From positions 2,046,001 through 2,110,000 of the forward strand of contig NJPS01000046.1 in the NCBI GenBank assembly GCA_002946415.1: a stretch of 64,000 nt of DNA, given 5' to 3'. The notes under the pieces are model-generated. The model worked only from the letters and a program-made list of their open reading frames with translations. It was not told where the DNA came from and made no database searches. The translations under genes were made by a program, and so were the position numbers. Positions 25,015 through 36,513 of this stretch are shown piece by piece (the first letter of the stretch is position 1; each line of letters begins with the position of its first letter). This DNA is from Rutstroemia sp. NJR-2017a BVV2. Taxonomy: Eukaryota; Ascomycota; Leotiomycetes; Helotiales; Rutstroemiaceae.

Positions 25015-26040
25015 TCAACCTCCCGAATCAAATGAGAGGCCGCTAACAGCCCAGATGAACTGTGCCAATGTAAAAGTTCCACCCATTAGAGATAGAATCT
25101 GCCCCGATGAATCCAATGAGTTGACTTCCTTAACGTGGTTCCAATATATCATAAGTTCGACGCCCAAGACGTTGAAGAAGATCAACCAGAACAGCGTGAA
25201 GAATAGATCGAAAGTTTTTGGGCGTGATCCAGATCGCTTTTGTGGCAATTGCCAGGTGGAACTCTTGTCTAACTTCTCTACCTGCCCGCTTCTCGGAGCG
25301 ATGCTTAACTCATTTGCTTGAGGGCTCAGCGGAAGGCGGGCAACCGGGGGTTGGGTGAGTGGAGAAACTTTGAGCAATTCCACGGTCTTTGAAGCAGTCT
25401 TCGCTGGAGGCGCATTCGACTTTGAGCCAAATACATAACTCCACAAGTGCAGAACCCATAGGCACAATATGCGAACTCCATTCCTCACAATTCTCAGACT
25501 CCACATCGATCGCCAAATAAAAATCGGCATGACAAAGCAATAAAACCCCTTCCAAGTATTCAGTGCCCAACCGGAGTTCTTCTGCTTGGAGAACAGATAT
25601 ATCCAAACCGTACATTCCTCTGCATCAGAAGCAGTATCCACCTTCAAACTATTAAACACCGCCCAAGTCCCAAACACCAGTTGGAGAGTATTGCACGCCG
25701 TCTGCAGCCAGGTGATAATGCTGCCCGCAACAGTCCCCCCGCGCTTCTCCCACAAAGCGTGTTCTTCGATCGGAGCAACACTGCTTAAGGTTCCCGCGGT
25801 GAAGAGAGTGAGCATGGTGTCGAAAGGGCGGAGCCGGCGTTGGAAGGTGCGGAGAAGGAGAATGCTGCTGATAGCAACGTTGAGGAGGACGCAGGGGATT
25901 TCGAGGATCATGCGCGGAGACTTGGAGTAAGTGGTTGCGCATACGTATACGAGTGCCTGAGCATAAACGGTGAGACGAACGCCGAGACCGTAGAGATCAG
26001 GGTCGCCGATTATGATGCACGATGGTGGTTGAGCGGACAT
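25015..26040 (-). CDS. multi-pass membrane protein of unknown function
   Basis: An intronless frame of 341 aa starts at an ATG. About seven or eight hydrophobic segments are visible, starting at residues 18-36 (LGVRLTVYAQALVYVCATT) and 44-63, then around 105-130, 165-200, and two near the C-terminus (FFTLFWLIFFNVLGVELMIYW; LMGGTFTLAQFIWAVSG). A polar loop at about residues 210-275 separates the last pair. The start with DPDLYGLGVRL followed by membrane spans recurs in uncharacterised fungal membrane proteins. No transporter or receptor signature is seen. It diverges from the Zn2Cys6 regulator across 803 bp. Confidence 0.78.
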   Translation of the reverse strand: MSAQPPSCIIIGDPDLYGLGVRLTVYAQALVYVCATTYSKSPRMILEIPCVLLNVAISSILLLRTFQRRLRPFDTMLTLFTAGTLSSVAPIEEHALWEKRGGTVAGSIITWLQTACNTLQLVFGTWAVFNSLKVDTASDAEECTVWIYLFSKQKNSGWALNTWKGFYCFVMPIFIWRSMWSLRIVRNGVRILCLWVLHLWSYVFGSKSNAPPAKTASKTVELLKVSPLTQPPVARLPLSPQANELSIAPRSGQVEKLDKSSTWQLPQKRSGSRPKTFDLFFTLFWLIFFNVLGVELMIYWNHVKEVNSLDSSGQILSLMGGTFTLAQFIWAVSGLSFDSGG

Positions 26041-26843
26041 CTTTGATGATTTTCATCGTAGCGAAATGAAGGAGAATTGTTTTTTAGACACGAAGGAGAG
26101 CTTTTAGCTGCGTTGATGCGCCACTATCTAGCCAAGCAGCTAAAGTTGGGAAAAACATCTGAATACGACAAGATCAATAATTTTGAAAGCACTATTAACT
26201 ATACCTCATACTAAGGTCGGCAAATGAGTGAAGAATTAAAATGTCTAATTCCACAAGAATCAACTGAAGTAGAAGAGAAAAGAATCTTATTGTCACGTTA
26301 CCCAGTCATCGTCATGTGACAGTTCTGCCTTAGGATGTTAACTTATTGTGTACCCTAACTGTCCGTGACTGGCGAGTCTTGACCTTTGTTGAACACCCCT
26401 GCTTGACAGCAAATGCTAGTCAAGGCTCCCCAGAAGTAACTATCAAAGGCAAACCGCCATGAGCAGTTTCGAACTTTTCTATATTTCATTCTTCTTTGAA
26501 GCAAATGATCGATAGAATCCGTAATCCGTTTGACAAGCCAAGTCAGGAACGCACACGTACAACGGCTATAGCCGGTGTTAAGTCTGCTTAACGACTCGGT
26601 TGGGGGAAAGATATTCGATGAAAGCTACATGCGTTACTCAATAGAGAATAAGTTGATGGTGAACTTCCATCTCGTTCTGGGATTTGACACCCTGGCCTGG
26701 CAGTCTACGCGCTGGTCCCTTCATTAGGAAACCCAACACCAGCTGTCTAAAGCCATTCCAACAACGGTATTGCATTAAGGATTCGCGGGGGAAGAGACAT
26801 TTCACGTGTGCTTTGCTGTTGACGCATTGTCACAGGAATTTTA
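26041..26843. promoter_or_regulatory. divergent promoter region
   Basis: 803 bp separates the membrane protein (leftward) from the Zn2Cys6 regulator (rightward). It is probably the promoter of both. No specific operator is claimed and no further gene is seen. Confidence 0.45.
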
Positions 26844-28951
26844 ATGCCGCCACCAAACCAGAACTCCTGCTTAGCTTGTGCCCGGCGCAAAGTCAAGTGC
26901 GACAAGCTGAGTCCGTGCTCGAGTTGCTCCAAGTCGCAGGCCACATGCATCTATCGAACCCCTGCGCCGTCTCAGAGACACCGGAAACGGTTGACACAAG
27001 GTGACCTACTGTCCAAGATACAGGAACTCGAGGCCCTACTCCACAGCCATAGCATATCTTTCGATCCACTAGGTAATTCATGGATCCAGTCGCCTTGGGA
27101 AAAGCAGATCGTCGCGAGCCCTCAGACCCAAACCGGCTCCGGATCGCCTGCGGAGGCCGTGATAGCTGCCGAAGCACATCCTGCGGCACAGACTGAAGTC
27201 TCGTGTCAAGACATCTTGCCTGATGAGCGGTACAGGGCATCGCGGCTTTGGGCTGAGCTACCTGAAGAAGTACGTTCTTCTCTGCCCAGTTTTAGATTCA
27301 TGCTAAGAGCTCTCAAAGCTGAAAACACCCCTAATCTCGCAACTCAAACCGCTCGGCAGGGATGCAGGAGACCAGTCCATGGATACTGACGAAGCACTCA
27401 CCACGCCTTCTCTGTTTATTCCTGCCCATATCTCTACAGCACCGGGACAGCTAGAAATGCATCCTGATCCAAAGCACGTTTTCAAGCTCTGGCAGACATT
27501 TGTGGATAACGTCAACCCGTTAACTAAGATCATCCACGTACCTACCCTTCAAGATAGGATTTTTGAGGCCGCGTGGGCTGTAGAATCGGTTCCAAGACCA
27601 TTGGAGGCCACAATGCTCGCTGTATACGCGCTGGCTGTTGTCTCAATGAAGCCAGCCGACTGCATCCACATATTAGTAGAGCGAAAACAAGTACTTGTGA
27701 GCCGATTTCGTACGGGGGCATTGTGGGCATTGTCTAGCACCGATCTACTCTCAACGCGGGACTTGGAAGTTCTACAGGCTTTGGCTCTCATCCTGGTAAG
27801 TTTAATCTAAGTGGCTTTGCCGAAGACAAAAGGTCTAACCTTTTTTCGGCGATTGCAAGATGATCGATCCTCAGTCTGAATTCTCGATAACGGCAGTCGC
27901 ACTGGCCCTGCGTATTGCTCACAAAATGAAACTGCATCGCGCTGCCGAGGACTCTGACATGCCCTTCTTCAAGAAAGAGATGCAAATACGTTTGTGGTGG
28001 TATATACGCGGCCTAAACTCTCGCGCCCGACGCGGGATAGGCCTAATACCGACAATTGACGACTTGGGTGATGTGCAGCTCCCAATGAATGTTAACGATG
28101 CGGACCTGCACCCGTGTATGACGAAACCGCCCGCCGTCCAGCATACGGCCGCCACAGAGATGGTCTACTGTCTGATAAAATACGACCTATGGACATTCGT
28201 GCGGAAGTCATCCAACTTTTCCGATAGCCTCAACCCCAAGGAAATAGCCGCCCAGCTAGTCACATCAACAAGCGCTGAGAGTATGGCGAAGAAACGTAAG
28301 GTGCTCGGCGAGGTAGAAAGCATGCTCCAAGAAAGATATCTCGCACACCTCGACCCGAGCATACCACTGCACCACCTATCTGCCACCATGGCGGGCATTA
28401 CGATCCACCGCCAGCGGTTCCTTATGTTTCACCCGCGGAACCAACCCGAAGGTGGTAGATACATGTCCCGAGCTGATGAAGATCTTGTCTTTGAAAGCAG
28501 CGTCAGGCTGCTAGAGTTTGACCGCGATGTGCGCAATACCAGCTTCTCGATAAAACTAGTGGATCACATGGCGTGTCGGACACAGATCGAAGCCCTGGTG
28601 TATATGGTTAGCCAACTAAAGGTGCGGACTAGTGGTCAACTGGTGGAAACCGGATGGAGCCTGCTAGAAGAGATTCACGAGGAACAGTCGGTGACGCTGC
28701 AAGGTGATCACAAATTTTATACTGCGCTGGCGGATTTAACCTTAGAAGCATGGCAGACGCGCTCGCGAGCATTGGAATTCAGAGCAGAAGATGTACCGAT
28801 GTTTATCCAGATTTTGCTGGTATCGAGGGCGGAAATAGGGGCTGCGACTGAACCAACGGATATGGAAGGTCTGCAGACTGGGTTTATGGACAATTTCACA
28901 CACGAGGAACCCCTAGATTGCTCTTACTGGGATGGTCTACTTGAACTTTGA
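26844..28951 (+). CDS. Zn(II)2Cys6 fungal transcription factor
   Basis: Three exons, 26844-27269, 27376-27795 and 27860-28951, give 645 aa. The binuclear zinc cluster is at residues 9-36 with perfect spacing (C-x2-C-x6-C-x5-C-x2-C-x6-C). A basic linker and a short leucine-rich dimerisation stretch (LLSKIQELEALLHSH) follow. The fungal_trans middle homology region starts with HPDPKHVFKLWQTFVDNVNPLTKIIHVP and continues through LALRIAHKMKLHR and MQIRLWWYIRGL. The third-exon junction (GTAAGT..GCAAG) is clear. The first intron is less certain: I used GTACGT..ACCAG in phase 0, but other acceptors are possible. It acts in the nucleus. Targets are unknown; the methyltransferase downstream on the same strand is a candidate. 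Confidence 0.9.
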
Positions 28952-29798
28952 GGTGGGCAATATCAAATCGGGTTGAGGAGTGATCGTGTCATTGATACAA
29001 TATTTTGCACCCTTCGAATCAGATATCCAGAGCCAACCTCAGCCAACTAATTCGCAAAACCGTTGCCACAGCTGTGACAGGTTTAATCGCGACACATGGA
29101 CACCTCACTCCTCTACGTCTACTATTACTAAATACGTCCCGATGTTCAGCTCTCTCGAACCCCCCTCTCCTATACCTATAGCAAATGACCTGGGCTAGCG
29201 GCGGTCAAGACCCCTTGGTTTCATGCGGGCATTGAGAATCGGTGAAATCAATATTGGAGGGTGTTGGCTGGAATTCAGTCAATATTACGAATTGACTTGT
29301 TAAGTAATATATTTTTCTTGCCTACAAAAATGCTCGCATTGTTGTCACGTAACTACGGGCTTTCGGACCCGACTAACTGAATTGGGAGACACAGACCCGG
29401 AGCCCGGTACTATACTAGTCCGCAACGGCTGTCTGCCACTACGACTCGGCCTTACAATACTTCTTTCGGAAAGAGATGAAGAGCACGCTCGACACACTTC
29501 AGTGGAGGCTTGGTAGTAGTCTCAAACTACTAACGGCTTTCGGGGGGTCGTCAACTAGATTAGGAGATACAATCCCGACATACCGAGAGTGTGTCCAATC
29601 GTATAAGGTGGAGTCACTATATGGCACAGCAGTTACCAGTCACTGCTCCATCGCATGCGAGCTATATATATGGCCATGTCTACGAGCAAGGTTGCACTTT
29701 TTCTATCATTGCTCATACTCCTCTCAATAATACTACCCGTCCTGGCACAGCATTACACTTTACAAGACATCAGGAAACCTACCCGAGAGGCAGCAAAC
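28952..29798. other. intergenic with methyltransferase promoter
   Basis: 847 bp lies between the Zn2Cys6 regulator stop and the preferred start of the methyltransferase. It contains a TATA element at 29663-29671. No further gene is seen. Confidence 0.5.
29663..29671 (+). promoter_or_regulatory. TATA-like element TATATATAT
   Basis: It lies 128 bp upstream of the ATG at 29799 and inside the longer in-frame reading that begins at 29655. If used, transcription would start downstream of the ATGs at 29655 and 29670, which favours the 29799 start. Confidence 0.45.
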
Positions 29799-30641
29799 AT
29801 GACACAAAAATATCTACCGAGCTACTACACACGAGGCCACTCCGACCACACCATCGCAACACACCTATTACGCACTGCTGAGTCCCACGCCCCCTTCCTC
29901 CTTCCACACCTCAAGCCAACAGACCACATCCTCGACGTCGGCTGCGGCCCCGGCACCATCACTACAAGCTTCGCTAAATACGTCAACGAAGGCAGAATAA
30001 CCGGTATCGATATCTCTCCGACCGTCCTCCAAAAAGCGCAAACACTAGCCTCCGAATCCCACATCCCTACTCACGGGTCCGGCTCCGTTGTCTTCGAAGA
30101 AGGCGATATCTTGGGCGGGCTCTCCTATCCCGACGCCACATTCGACGTCGTCTACAGCTCTCAACTCCTGGGACATATGCCACCACCTGAGCTGCCTCTC
30201 CAAGCCCTAACCGAAATGCGCCGGGTCTTAAAACCAGGCGGTATTCTGGCTACGCGCGATGGGCTGGGCCCGCACTTTTACCCGCAGAGCCTGGACCTTG
30301 ACCGTTTGTGGGGGCAGAACGAACTTCGCGCGTCGCGGAAGGGAGAGCCTGAAGTTGATACCACGGCGATGAGTATGCCGGCGCTGTTTCGTGCTGCGGG
30401 CTTTGAAAAGATCAAAGTTGATGCTGGGACTAATGTATCCGCTGGGTTTGATGATCGGAAGAGGATGTTTGAGCGCGCTAAAGGCCAGTTGAGGGAGGGA
30501 GATGCTTTTTATCGGAGTTGGGTTGATGCGGGGATTACTAGGGAGGAGATACAGGAGACGTTGCTGGCGGTGGAGAAATGGGCGGGGATGGAGGATGCTT
30601 GGATGGTGGTTTTGCAGTGTGATATGCTTGGGTGGAAATAG
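29799..30641 (+). CDS. class I SAM-dependent methyltransferase (UbiE/COQ5-like)
   Basis: No introns; 280 aa from the ATG at 29799 (context CAAACATG). Motif I is ILDVGCGPGTIT near residue 45, followed by the acidic motif II ITGIDIS, the EGDILGGL region, and FDVVYSSQLLGHMP with MRRVLKPGGIL as motifs IV-VI. These are hallmarks of Rossmann-fold methyltransferases of the type-11 group. The frame is open further upstream to ATGs at 29655 and 29670. That version would add a hydrophobic signal-anchor (LFLSLLILLSIILPVLAQ) but would start at the TATA element. The substrate is not predictable. It sits 0.85 kb downstream of a Zn2Cys6 regulator on the same strand, an arrangement common in small metabolic clusters. 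Coding composition flips from C-rich to G-rich at about 30240. Confidence 0.9.
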   Translation: MTQKYLPSYYTRGHSDHTIATHLLRTAESHAPFLLPHLKPTDHILDVGCGPGTITTSFAKYVNEGRITGIDISPTVLQKAQTLASESHIPTHGSGSVVFEEGDILGGLSYPDATFDVVYSSQLLGHMPPPELPLQALTEMRRVLKPGGILATRDGLGPHFYPQSLDLDRLWGQNELRASRKGEPEVDTTAMSMPALFRAAGFEKIKVDAGTNVSAGFDDRKRMFERAKGQLREGDAFYRSWVDAGITREEIQETLLAVEKWAGMEDAWMVVLQCDMLGWK

Positions 30642-33600
30642 GGGTAAGCTGGATGTTGGGGGTGACGGGTAGTGGTGAGTGGTGTGAAAGTCTGAAAGAT
30701 TAGGTCAGATTGTGGTCTGACTTGAGAGAAATAGCAATCGATCTCGTATGGTGTTGATGACGACTCATGTGAAAAGGCGAGTATAAACTAGCTCTTGCGT
30801 GAAGAAATCCACTTGATAAGCCACAAGTATGAACGACTCTCGCAGGATTGGCGTTACTTTTGGGTTCACAGCTCAGTCGGGTTATTTTGTTGATAATCTC
30901 AGCTCTTATAGCCTTACGTGTACGTTTCTATGCTCCATCTTGTGAAATTTCACCAGTAGTTCCAAACAGTTTCTCCATAAGCCTCGAGAGTCGTGGCCCC
31001 TTTTGAACGCTGGAGATAATGATATATATTATGGACAAACACTGGAAATAAGATAGGAAGGGAAGGTAAATGCTTCGAGCGATGTATGCTTACGAAGATT
31101 CACATCACCAAAGTGAGATCCGTGTCAAGAAAGTTGTTCGCGCGAAGAGTCCGACGGATATTGAAGATTGACAGCAAAACCAGGACTATCGCTGTTACTG
31201 CGACTCTGCGAGAATCCCTCGACAGCGAAATCATTTTTCGACAGTAATGCAACAACGTAATAATGCTCTCACATTCATATCCCCATCTATATCTATACGT
31301 CACAAACACCAGCACAGTTGCTACTATCTCTTCGAAGTACCAAGGAGTTGAGACACAAAACCCCCACCCCCCATAGATCGATTATCTCTCGTGTCGTCCA
31401 TCTACCTTCGATAGAACCCTTCCAGTTGACTCAAAGACATTCCTTAATATCCTATTCTCCAGCCACCAAAGGATTCACTTGATAAGAACCGACGGATGAT
31501 CCGAATAGAACAGAATTCACTGCTCCCAAGCCCTGTAAATCTAAACTAGCCGAGCCTCCTAGCACACATCATACTTTCACGACGAGTATATAAATATGAT
31601 CTTTTGAAATATCTCTACGGTGTCTTTCACATGTAAACTATTCGAGAGGGAGGAATCTCTGTTGACGGAAAAATGTACGCCCGCAAGCTTGTTGTTTGAG
31701 CTGTCTAGTGGAATTCATGTTAGATTGGTAGGAAGAACAACGTTGATAGGGAGGATATGATGATGATTTGTGACAATCGACAACGATGGACAGATAATGA
31801 TGAGAATGAAAATGACAACGATGCGACTTTCGTGATAGATTGAAACACTGCCAGTACTTAATGGGGTGTTCTACTCAGTAACATAATTTCGTATAGTGAG
31901 GTACTCATTCATTTAGCTACAGCATTGCCTCACCGCATATGTCAAACATTGGAATGCTATTGGACCGTTGTGACGTTGGTTGCATCCAAGTTCGTTGCCT
32001 TCGGCATTGTCGACTCCTCCGCTGCTTTCCCACACTTATTCGACTTTATATAGGCTTTCCATCCACAGAGTGTTACTCTCGCTTCACCAGAAGGCATTCG
32101 TTCTTGCGTTCTCGCTCCTCGTGATTCGTACTTTCACTCATATATTCATTCACCTATCCATCCAATGATATGTCCGATATAACCCTCTATTCACTCATAT
32201 ACTCACACGCTCTGGACTCCGACTTCGCCCTTTCGACATAGTTCCCCGACATGGATTTAAAATTCTGGGGTATAAAATAGGTCTCCAACGGTAATATGAA
32301 TACAATACAACACGAAGAGAAAAGTCGGATCCACAAGCTAGTGGAAGAGTGGATAGCGTCAAAGAAGGAGCTCATATCAAGTTATTGAGCATAAAGTCCG
32401 GTCATGATTACCACGGCGAAGATTTCTAATGACAATAGTCTCAGCATCCAAAGTGACAGTAAGATCTCACGATGACAACGACAATACTAGTATCTGACTT
32501 GGTAATCACTGGTAGTATCATTGTTGTCAATGACCTAGTGAGCTCACAGCTATTGTATTATGTAATTGCTACTATGGCACAAACGGTCTTACGAAGCCTA
32601 TGAGGCAAAGAGAGTAAAAGGTCTGTTGATACTTCCGGACTACGCACATGGGAATGAGTGCTCCTTTTATAGATAGGCCGAGAACGATCACTGGTTAGTC
32701 ACGGCCTATCTAGTAACTACAGTTTACGGTGAAAATGTGCCTTTTGCCCGAATATAGTGTGATTGTAGTTGTTTAGGAAAGAGAGAAGAGATTGGGCCGA
32801 AATGATTCTATCTGATTGTATAGATGAAAAAAGCTATATAGTGCGAGTGGGTTCACTTGTTCTTGCAATATCGATCGTTCATCACTATCCCCAGGAGTAA
32901 AACCAGTCGTGAACAAATAACAACGATAACAAAGTCCAGCACAGCCAACTCAAGCTGACGCGATCCACGAAAGAGACTACCACCCCCTCCATCTTCATCT
33001 CCACATCGCTGCCCCTCCAACTTTGACCTACCTCCCCTTTCTTCACCCCAAACATATCACCGCGCCAGGGAACCAACGACACCACACATGTAATTCCATC
33101 TGTCCGGTCATCTAACCAGCAATCTATCCATTCAATACCCAGCCCAAATCAAATCAAATCAAGTATATATCCTCCCACCAAACCTACGACTCAAAACCCC
33201 CCCCCTCTTCCACATAGAATAATTTCCCAACATACAGTAGTATATAGCATATCGCTAGAGCCATAACCATGGTCCAATCGATTGACTGGCAAATCTGATG
33301 GAAAAGCCCCATACACTCCGAGTCACAGGATCCTCGAACATGAGATCCGCGACCGGCATGCTCCCGCTAGAAGAAATGAATTGTTCAGGTTATTGTTGTC
33401 GACCACCATCCGGTTTGTCGACATTCGAAGAAGCTTTGGAGTGAGCACGTGTCAAATGCGCTTGCCCGGCCAACCAATCTTCTGCTCTGGGTGCGGAAAT
33501 AACACCCAAACGACATTTAGAAAATGAAAACAATACAGTATCTCAGATTTTCTAGGATAAACTTTTGGAAAAATTAACCAGCTATAACACCTTCCCCCAA

Positions 33601-33657
33601 ACCAGTCTATCCCCTCCACCTCAGCTATTCATCTAGATTCGCCCAGACACTCCAACA
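30642..33657. other. 3-kb stretch with no recognised gene
   Basis: The longest open frames are 60-81 codons and none shows a domain, signal peptide or exon chain. TATAAA-like words near 31588 and 32270 lead into no frame I can support. I saw no terminal repeats or transposase remnants. Confidence 0.5.
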
Positions 33658-34919
33658 TGCCAGTAACCTCTCCAGAGTCTCCACCCACTCCCCTATCCCC
33701 AAGCGAGCGCGCCCTCGCCCTCTCCATTTTCCAAAACCATCATCTCGCACTTTTCAGTTCCACGAATCCAGCAGTAACCTCCATCCCGAGAGGGGATACA
33801 AACGCGGTGAACTACTTGCGCTAGTCTACGACTATGCAATCACCGATCTGGGACGGGATAGCATCTTGTGATATTTCCCTACATCGATATTCGTACTTGG
33901 GCCCGTGAACCCCTATTCCTGTGTACAGCCCGGATTCTCTGATATTCTTATAGCTCTGCAGAACTTCGACAGTAGAAGCGCATCAGAGAAAAGAAGAAGT
34001 AGTAGTAGAGAAAGCGACGGATCTAGCTGATTATCTCGTTGATGACTTTTTTCTCCCCCGTAAGCCCTCAATCCGAGATTTATCTACCGACCCCTTTCCT
34101 AACACTCATGCACAAAAGTAAAAGCATCATCTGGCCAAACACCCCAACCCACTCTGCACTTAACTCCTATCCCACAACAAGAAACCTCACCAGGACCTCC
34201 CCCCACGTCTCTCCTCTCTCCGAAAAGAGTGCCTCCTCCGGGACCGCCACCGCTGTGTGATTTCCCAGCGCTTCGAAACCAGCGGAGCTGCTGCTCCAGA
34301 CGAGAATGGGCAACTACTCATAAACCCCGAGTCCGAGGATCTCGTCGTCGCGCATACAATCCCGCATGCACTTACTTCATATTCCGATTTCCGCTTCACA
34401 GCCAATCATTCGTTGCATCCCTTCTATTCCTGCGTCTTCCGTCCTAACTATATGCATCTCCTCTCCAGAGCCCCGCAAAACCACACCCCAACCCCCACCC
34501 CCTCCATATCCTCGACCTCCTGGACCCCCAGCATCATCTATCTAATCTCCGGCTACGGCATCGACCGCTCCTACAACGCACTCACCATAGCGATTAGCCT
34601 GCGTCCGGCTTTCAGACGTCTGGAGATCTGTTTCGAAGACGGGCCCTGCGGCAATCATACATATACCATCCAAAGCACTCGCCCATTCCCTAGATACCGA
34701 CCTGCGCTACCGATTACCCGACAGCTATTCCCCACTGCTGACCACACCATGGCGCGTCTCCTTGCAATCAATCGAGCTTGTTGTTTGATATTGTATAAAA
34801 GTGGTGCAGACCGCTACATAAACAAGGTTTTGCGAGACATGGAGTTGGGGGTGAAGAGTGATGGGACAACGGAGTTGGGAAGTCTTGTGGGCTTGAAACT
34901 GTCCAATTTCGGTAGGTAA
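33658..34919 (+). pseudogene. decayed fungal HNH-nuclease-domain gene
   Basis: Pieces of the fungal HNH family line up in order on the plus strand but not in one frame. They are an N-terminal SERALALSIF piece (from the ATG at 33658), KTIISHF, then RGYKRGELLALVYDYAITDLGRD, a TGA at 33869-33871, DLADYLVDDFFLP, an intron (34060-34118, GTAAGC..AAAAG with CTAAC), LKASSGQTPQP, and the HNH core LRKECLLRDRHRCVISQRF with DLVVAHTIPHAL. The C-terminal blocks are SGYGIDRSYNALT, HTYTI and YINKVLRDME, ending at 34919. Frame changes are needed near 33740, near 33775 and at a run of six C at 34199-34204, plus the TGA. Introns might explain one, hardly all. It is probably a pseudogene; base-call errors in homopolymers are the alternative. 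Confidence 0.75.
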
Positions 34920-35082
34920 ATATATATACAGATATACGGACACACGTTCCAAGCATCTGCATTTTATTTATTCGACTGCTTTCTTTCTTTCTTTATCTAT
35001 TTCAAAAGCCCTCTCGCATTCGTATTCAAACATTCAAACATCCAATCCACGCCGTCCATTAAACCACAACCACAGCCAAAAG

Positions 35083-35122
35083 TACACCTACACCTACACC
35101 TACACCTACACCTACACCTACA
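35083..35122 (+). repeat. 6-bp tandem repeat TACACC (6.7 copies)
   Basis: A perfect hexamer array overlaps the stop codon of the minus-strand oxysterol-binding protein gene. On that strand it reads as TAG GTG units in the coding frame, so it supplies several consecutive in-frame stops. Confidence 0.95.
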
Positions 35123-36513
35123 AATCCCCAGCAATCGCCTCCGCAGCAGCCTTATTCTTCCCCGCACTCCCCTCTGCTGACGGAGCCAAGCCCTCCTCCG
35201 TGGTAACCATAACCTTCTGCGCCCCCTGCCCCTCCTGCTTCACACCCCCCTCCTGCACCGCTCCGCTCTCGTTCTGCCTCCCAGCCGCCGCACCACTCTC
35301 CCATCTCTTCGCCTTCTCCTCATCGAATCTCCAAATGCCTCCAGTCTTATCCGCATCCGGCGCCAACGCAATCACCGGGCCCAGCTTCTCCAAAATCGGA
35401 TCCTGCTCCACCCTCGTAAAGAACCTCCTCTCCCAGCTCCTCCCCTCATTCTTCTCCTTTATGCGCAACTCCCTCTGCGCGACTTCGATCTTGCTCTTTT
35501 CGTTGCCCGTGGTATCCATATCGCCGACCGCAATCGCAGCCGCGACTTTCGACCACGCGCGACGCGACTCCATCGGGTCTTGTTCCTCAACTGGCGCGAT
35601 GGTAAGAGGTGTGATTGGAGAGTTGTCCGCGTCGTAGGTGTCGACTAAGCTGCCGCTTTTCTTGCCGCCTTCGCGGATCTCGAAGGCTTTGGTCCATTGT
35701 CCGGTGATGGTGTAGAGGGTGTCTTTCTCTTTGCCCGTCGGGTACATGGTTGCGGTGAAGCTGTTCTTTTTGCCCGATAGCCATCCTTTGCCGCTGTAGT
35801 CAATCTTGGCGGTGAAACCAGAGCTGCTAGTGATGAATGTGGTGTCGTTGAGTTCTACGAACGGGGAGCCGAATATCAGACCCTCGATGTGGAGGTTGGG
35901 GAGGGTGATCAGGTAGGTTTCGTTGTAGGCGGGGATGCTGTAGACGGCGTGGCCGATTTGCTTGACATTGATGGTTCGGGAGAATGATGCCTTTTGTGCA
36001 TTGTAGCCTTGTAAAAATACGCCATGTTGCTTGTTCGAGATTTGGTATGCCGTGGCTGGTGGATGATGACTGCAGTGATGTTAGTAAACTTATCTGCTTG
36101 AGATTTGTAAAGATTACATACCTGACTTGCTCAGAGATCAACTCAGTTGTTCCGCATGAATCAATCCATTTCCCAAGGAACAGCTCTCCCAAGAATGGAT
36201 TCAATGGTTTCTTCTCATTTCCAAACTTCTCACTTCGACTGGCATATTGCTGTTTTAGAGTACTGAGGAACCATTTCAATACGAGGAGTGCGCGTTTCTG
36301 CGGATCCTTCTCAGCAGCGGGTGCGACAAAGATGTTGGGATGTTCTGCCCAGTATGAGGAGAACTCGACTAATGACGTTGAGGATAAGATAAATGGCGGA
36401 GCTGTCAATGAAGACAAATCACCCGAAAATGAAGCAATCGATTTTAGAAAAGCACTCCACGATCCTTTATTCTGGGCAGATACACCTGCTCCCTCGGTCT
36501 CGTTTGAAGACAT
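35118..36513 (-). CDS. kes1: oxysterol-binding protein homolog (Kes1/Osh4 type)
   Basis: Two exons, 36122-36513 and 35118-36069, are joined through a 52-nt phase-2 intron that splits the signature motif; 447 aa, close to yeast Osh4 (434). The ORD fold begins without PH or ankyrin domains: [20 protein letters not shown] forms the lid region, [12 protein letters not shown] follows, then [14 protein letters not shown] (the family signature), [40 protein letters not shown] and [14 protein letters not shown]. Proteins of this class exchange ergosterol and PI4P between membranes and restrain Golgi PI4P. The C-terminal 60 residues (Gln/Gly/Glu/Ala-rich) are an extension not seen in yeast. Coding composition becomes G-rich towards the 3' end. 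Confidence 0.95.

Noticed and set aside
29655..29798. Signal-anchor N-terminus as the definitive start of the methyltransferase
   Set aside because: The TATA element overlaps this segment and family members usually start near the later ATG, so it is kept only as an alternative.
34257..34919. Stand-alone 220-aa protein
   Set aside because: It is the C-terminal part of the HNH family. The HNH core continues upstream in the same frame past the apparent start, so it is part of the decayed gene.
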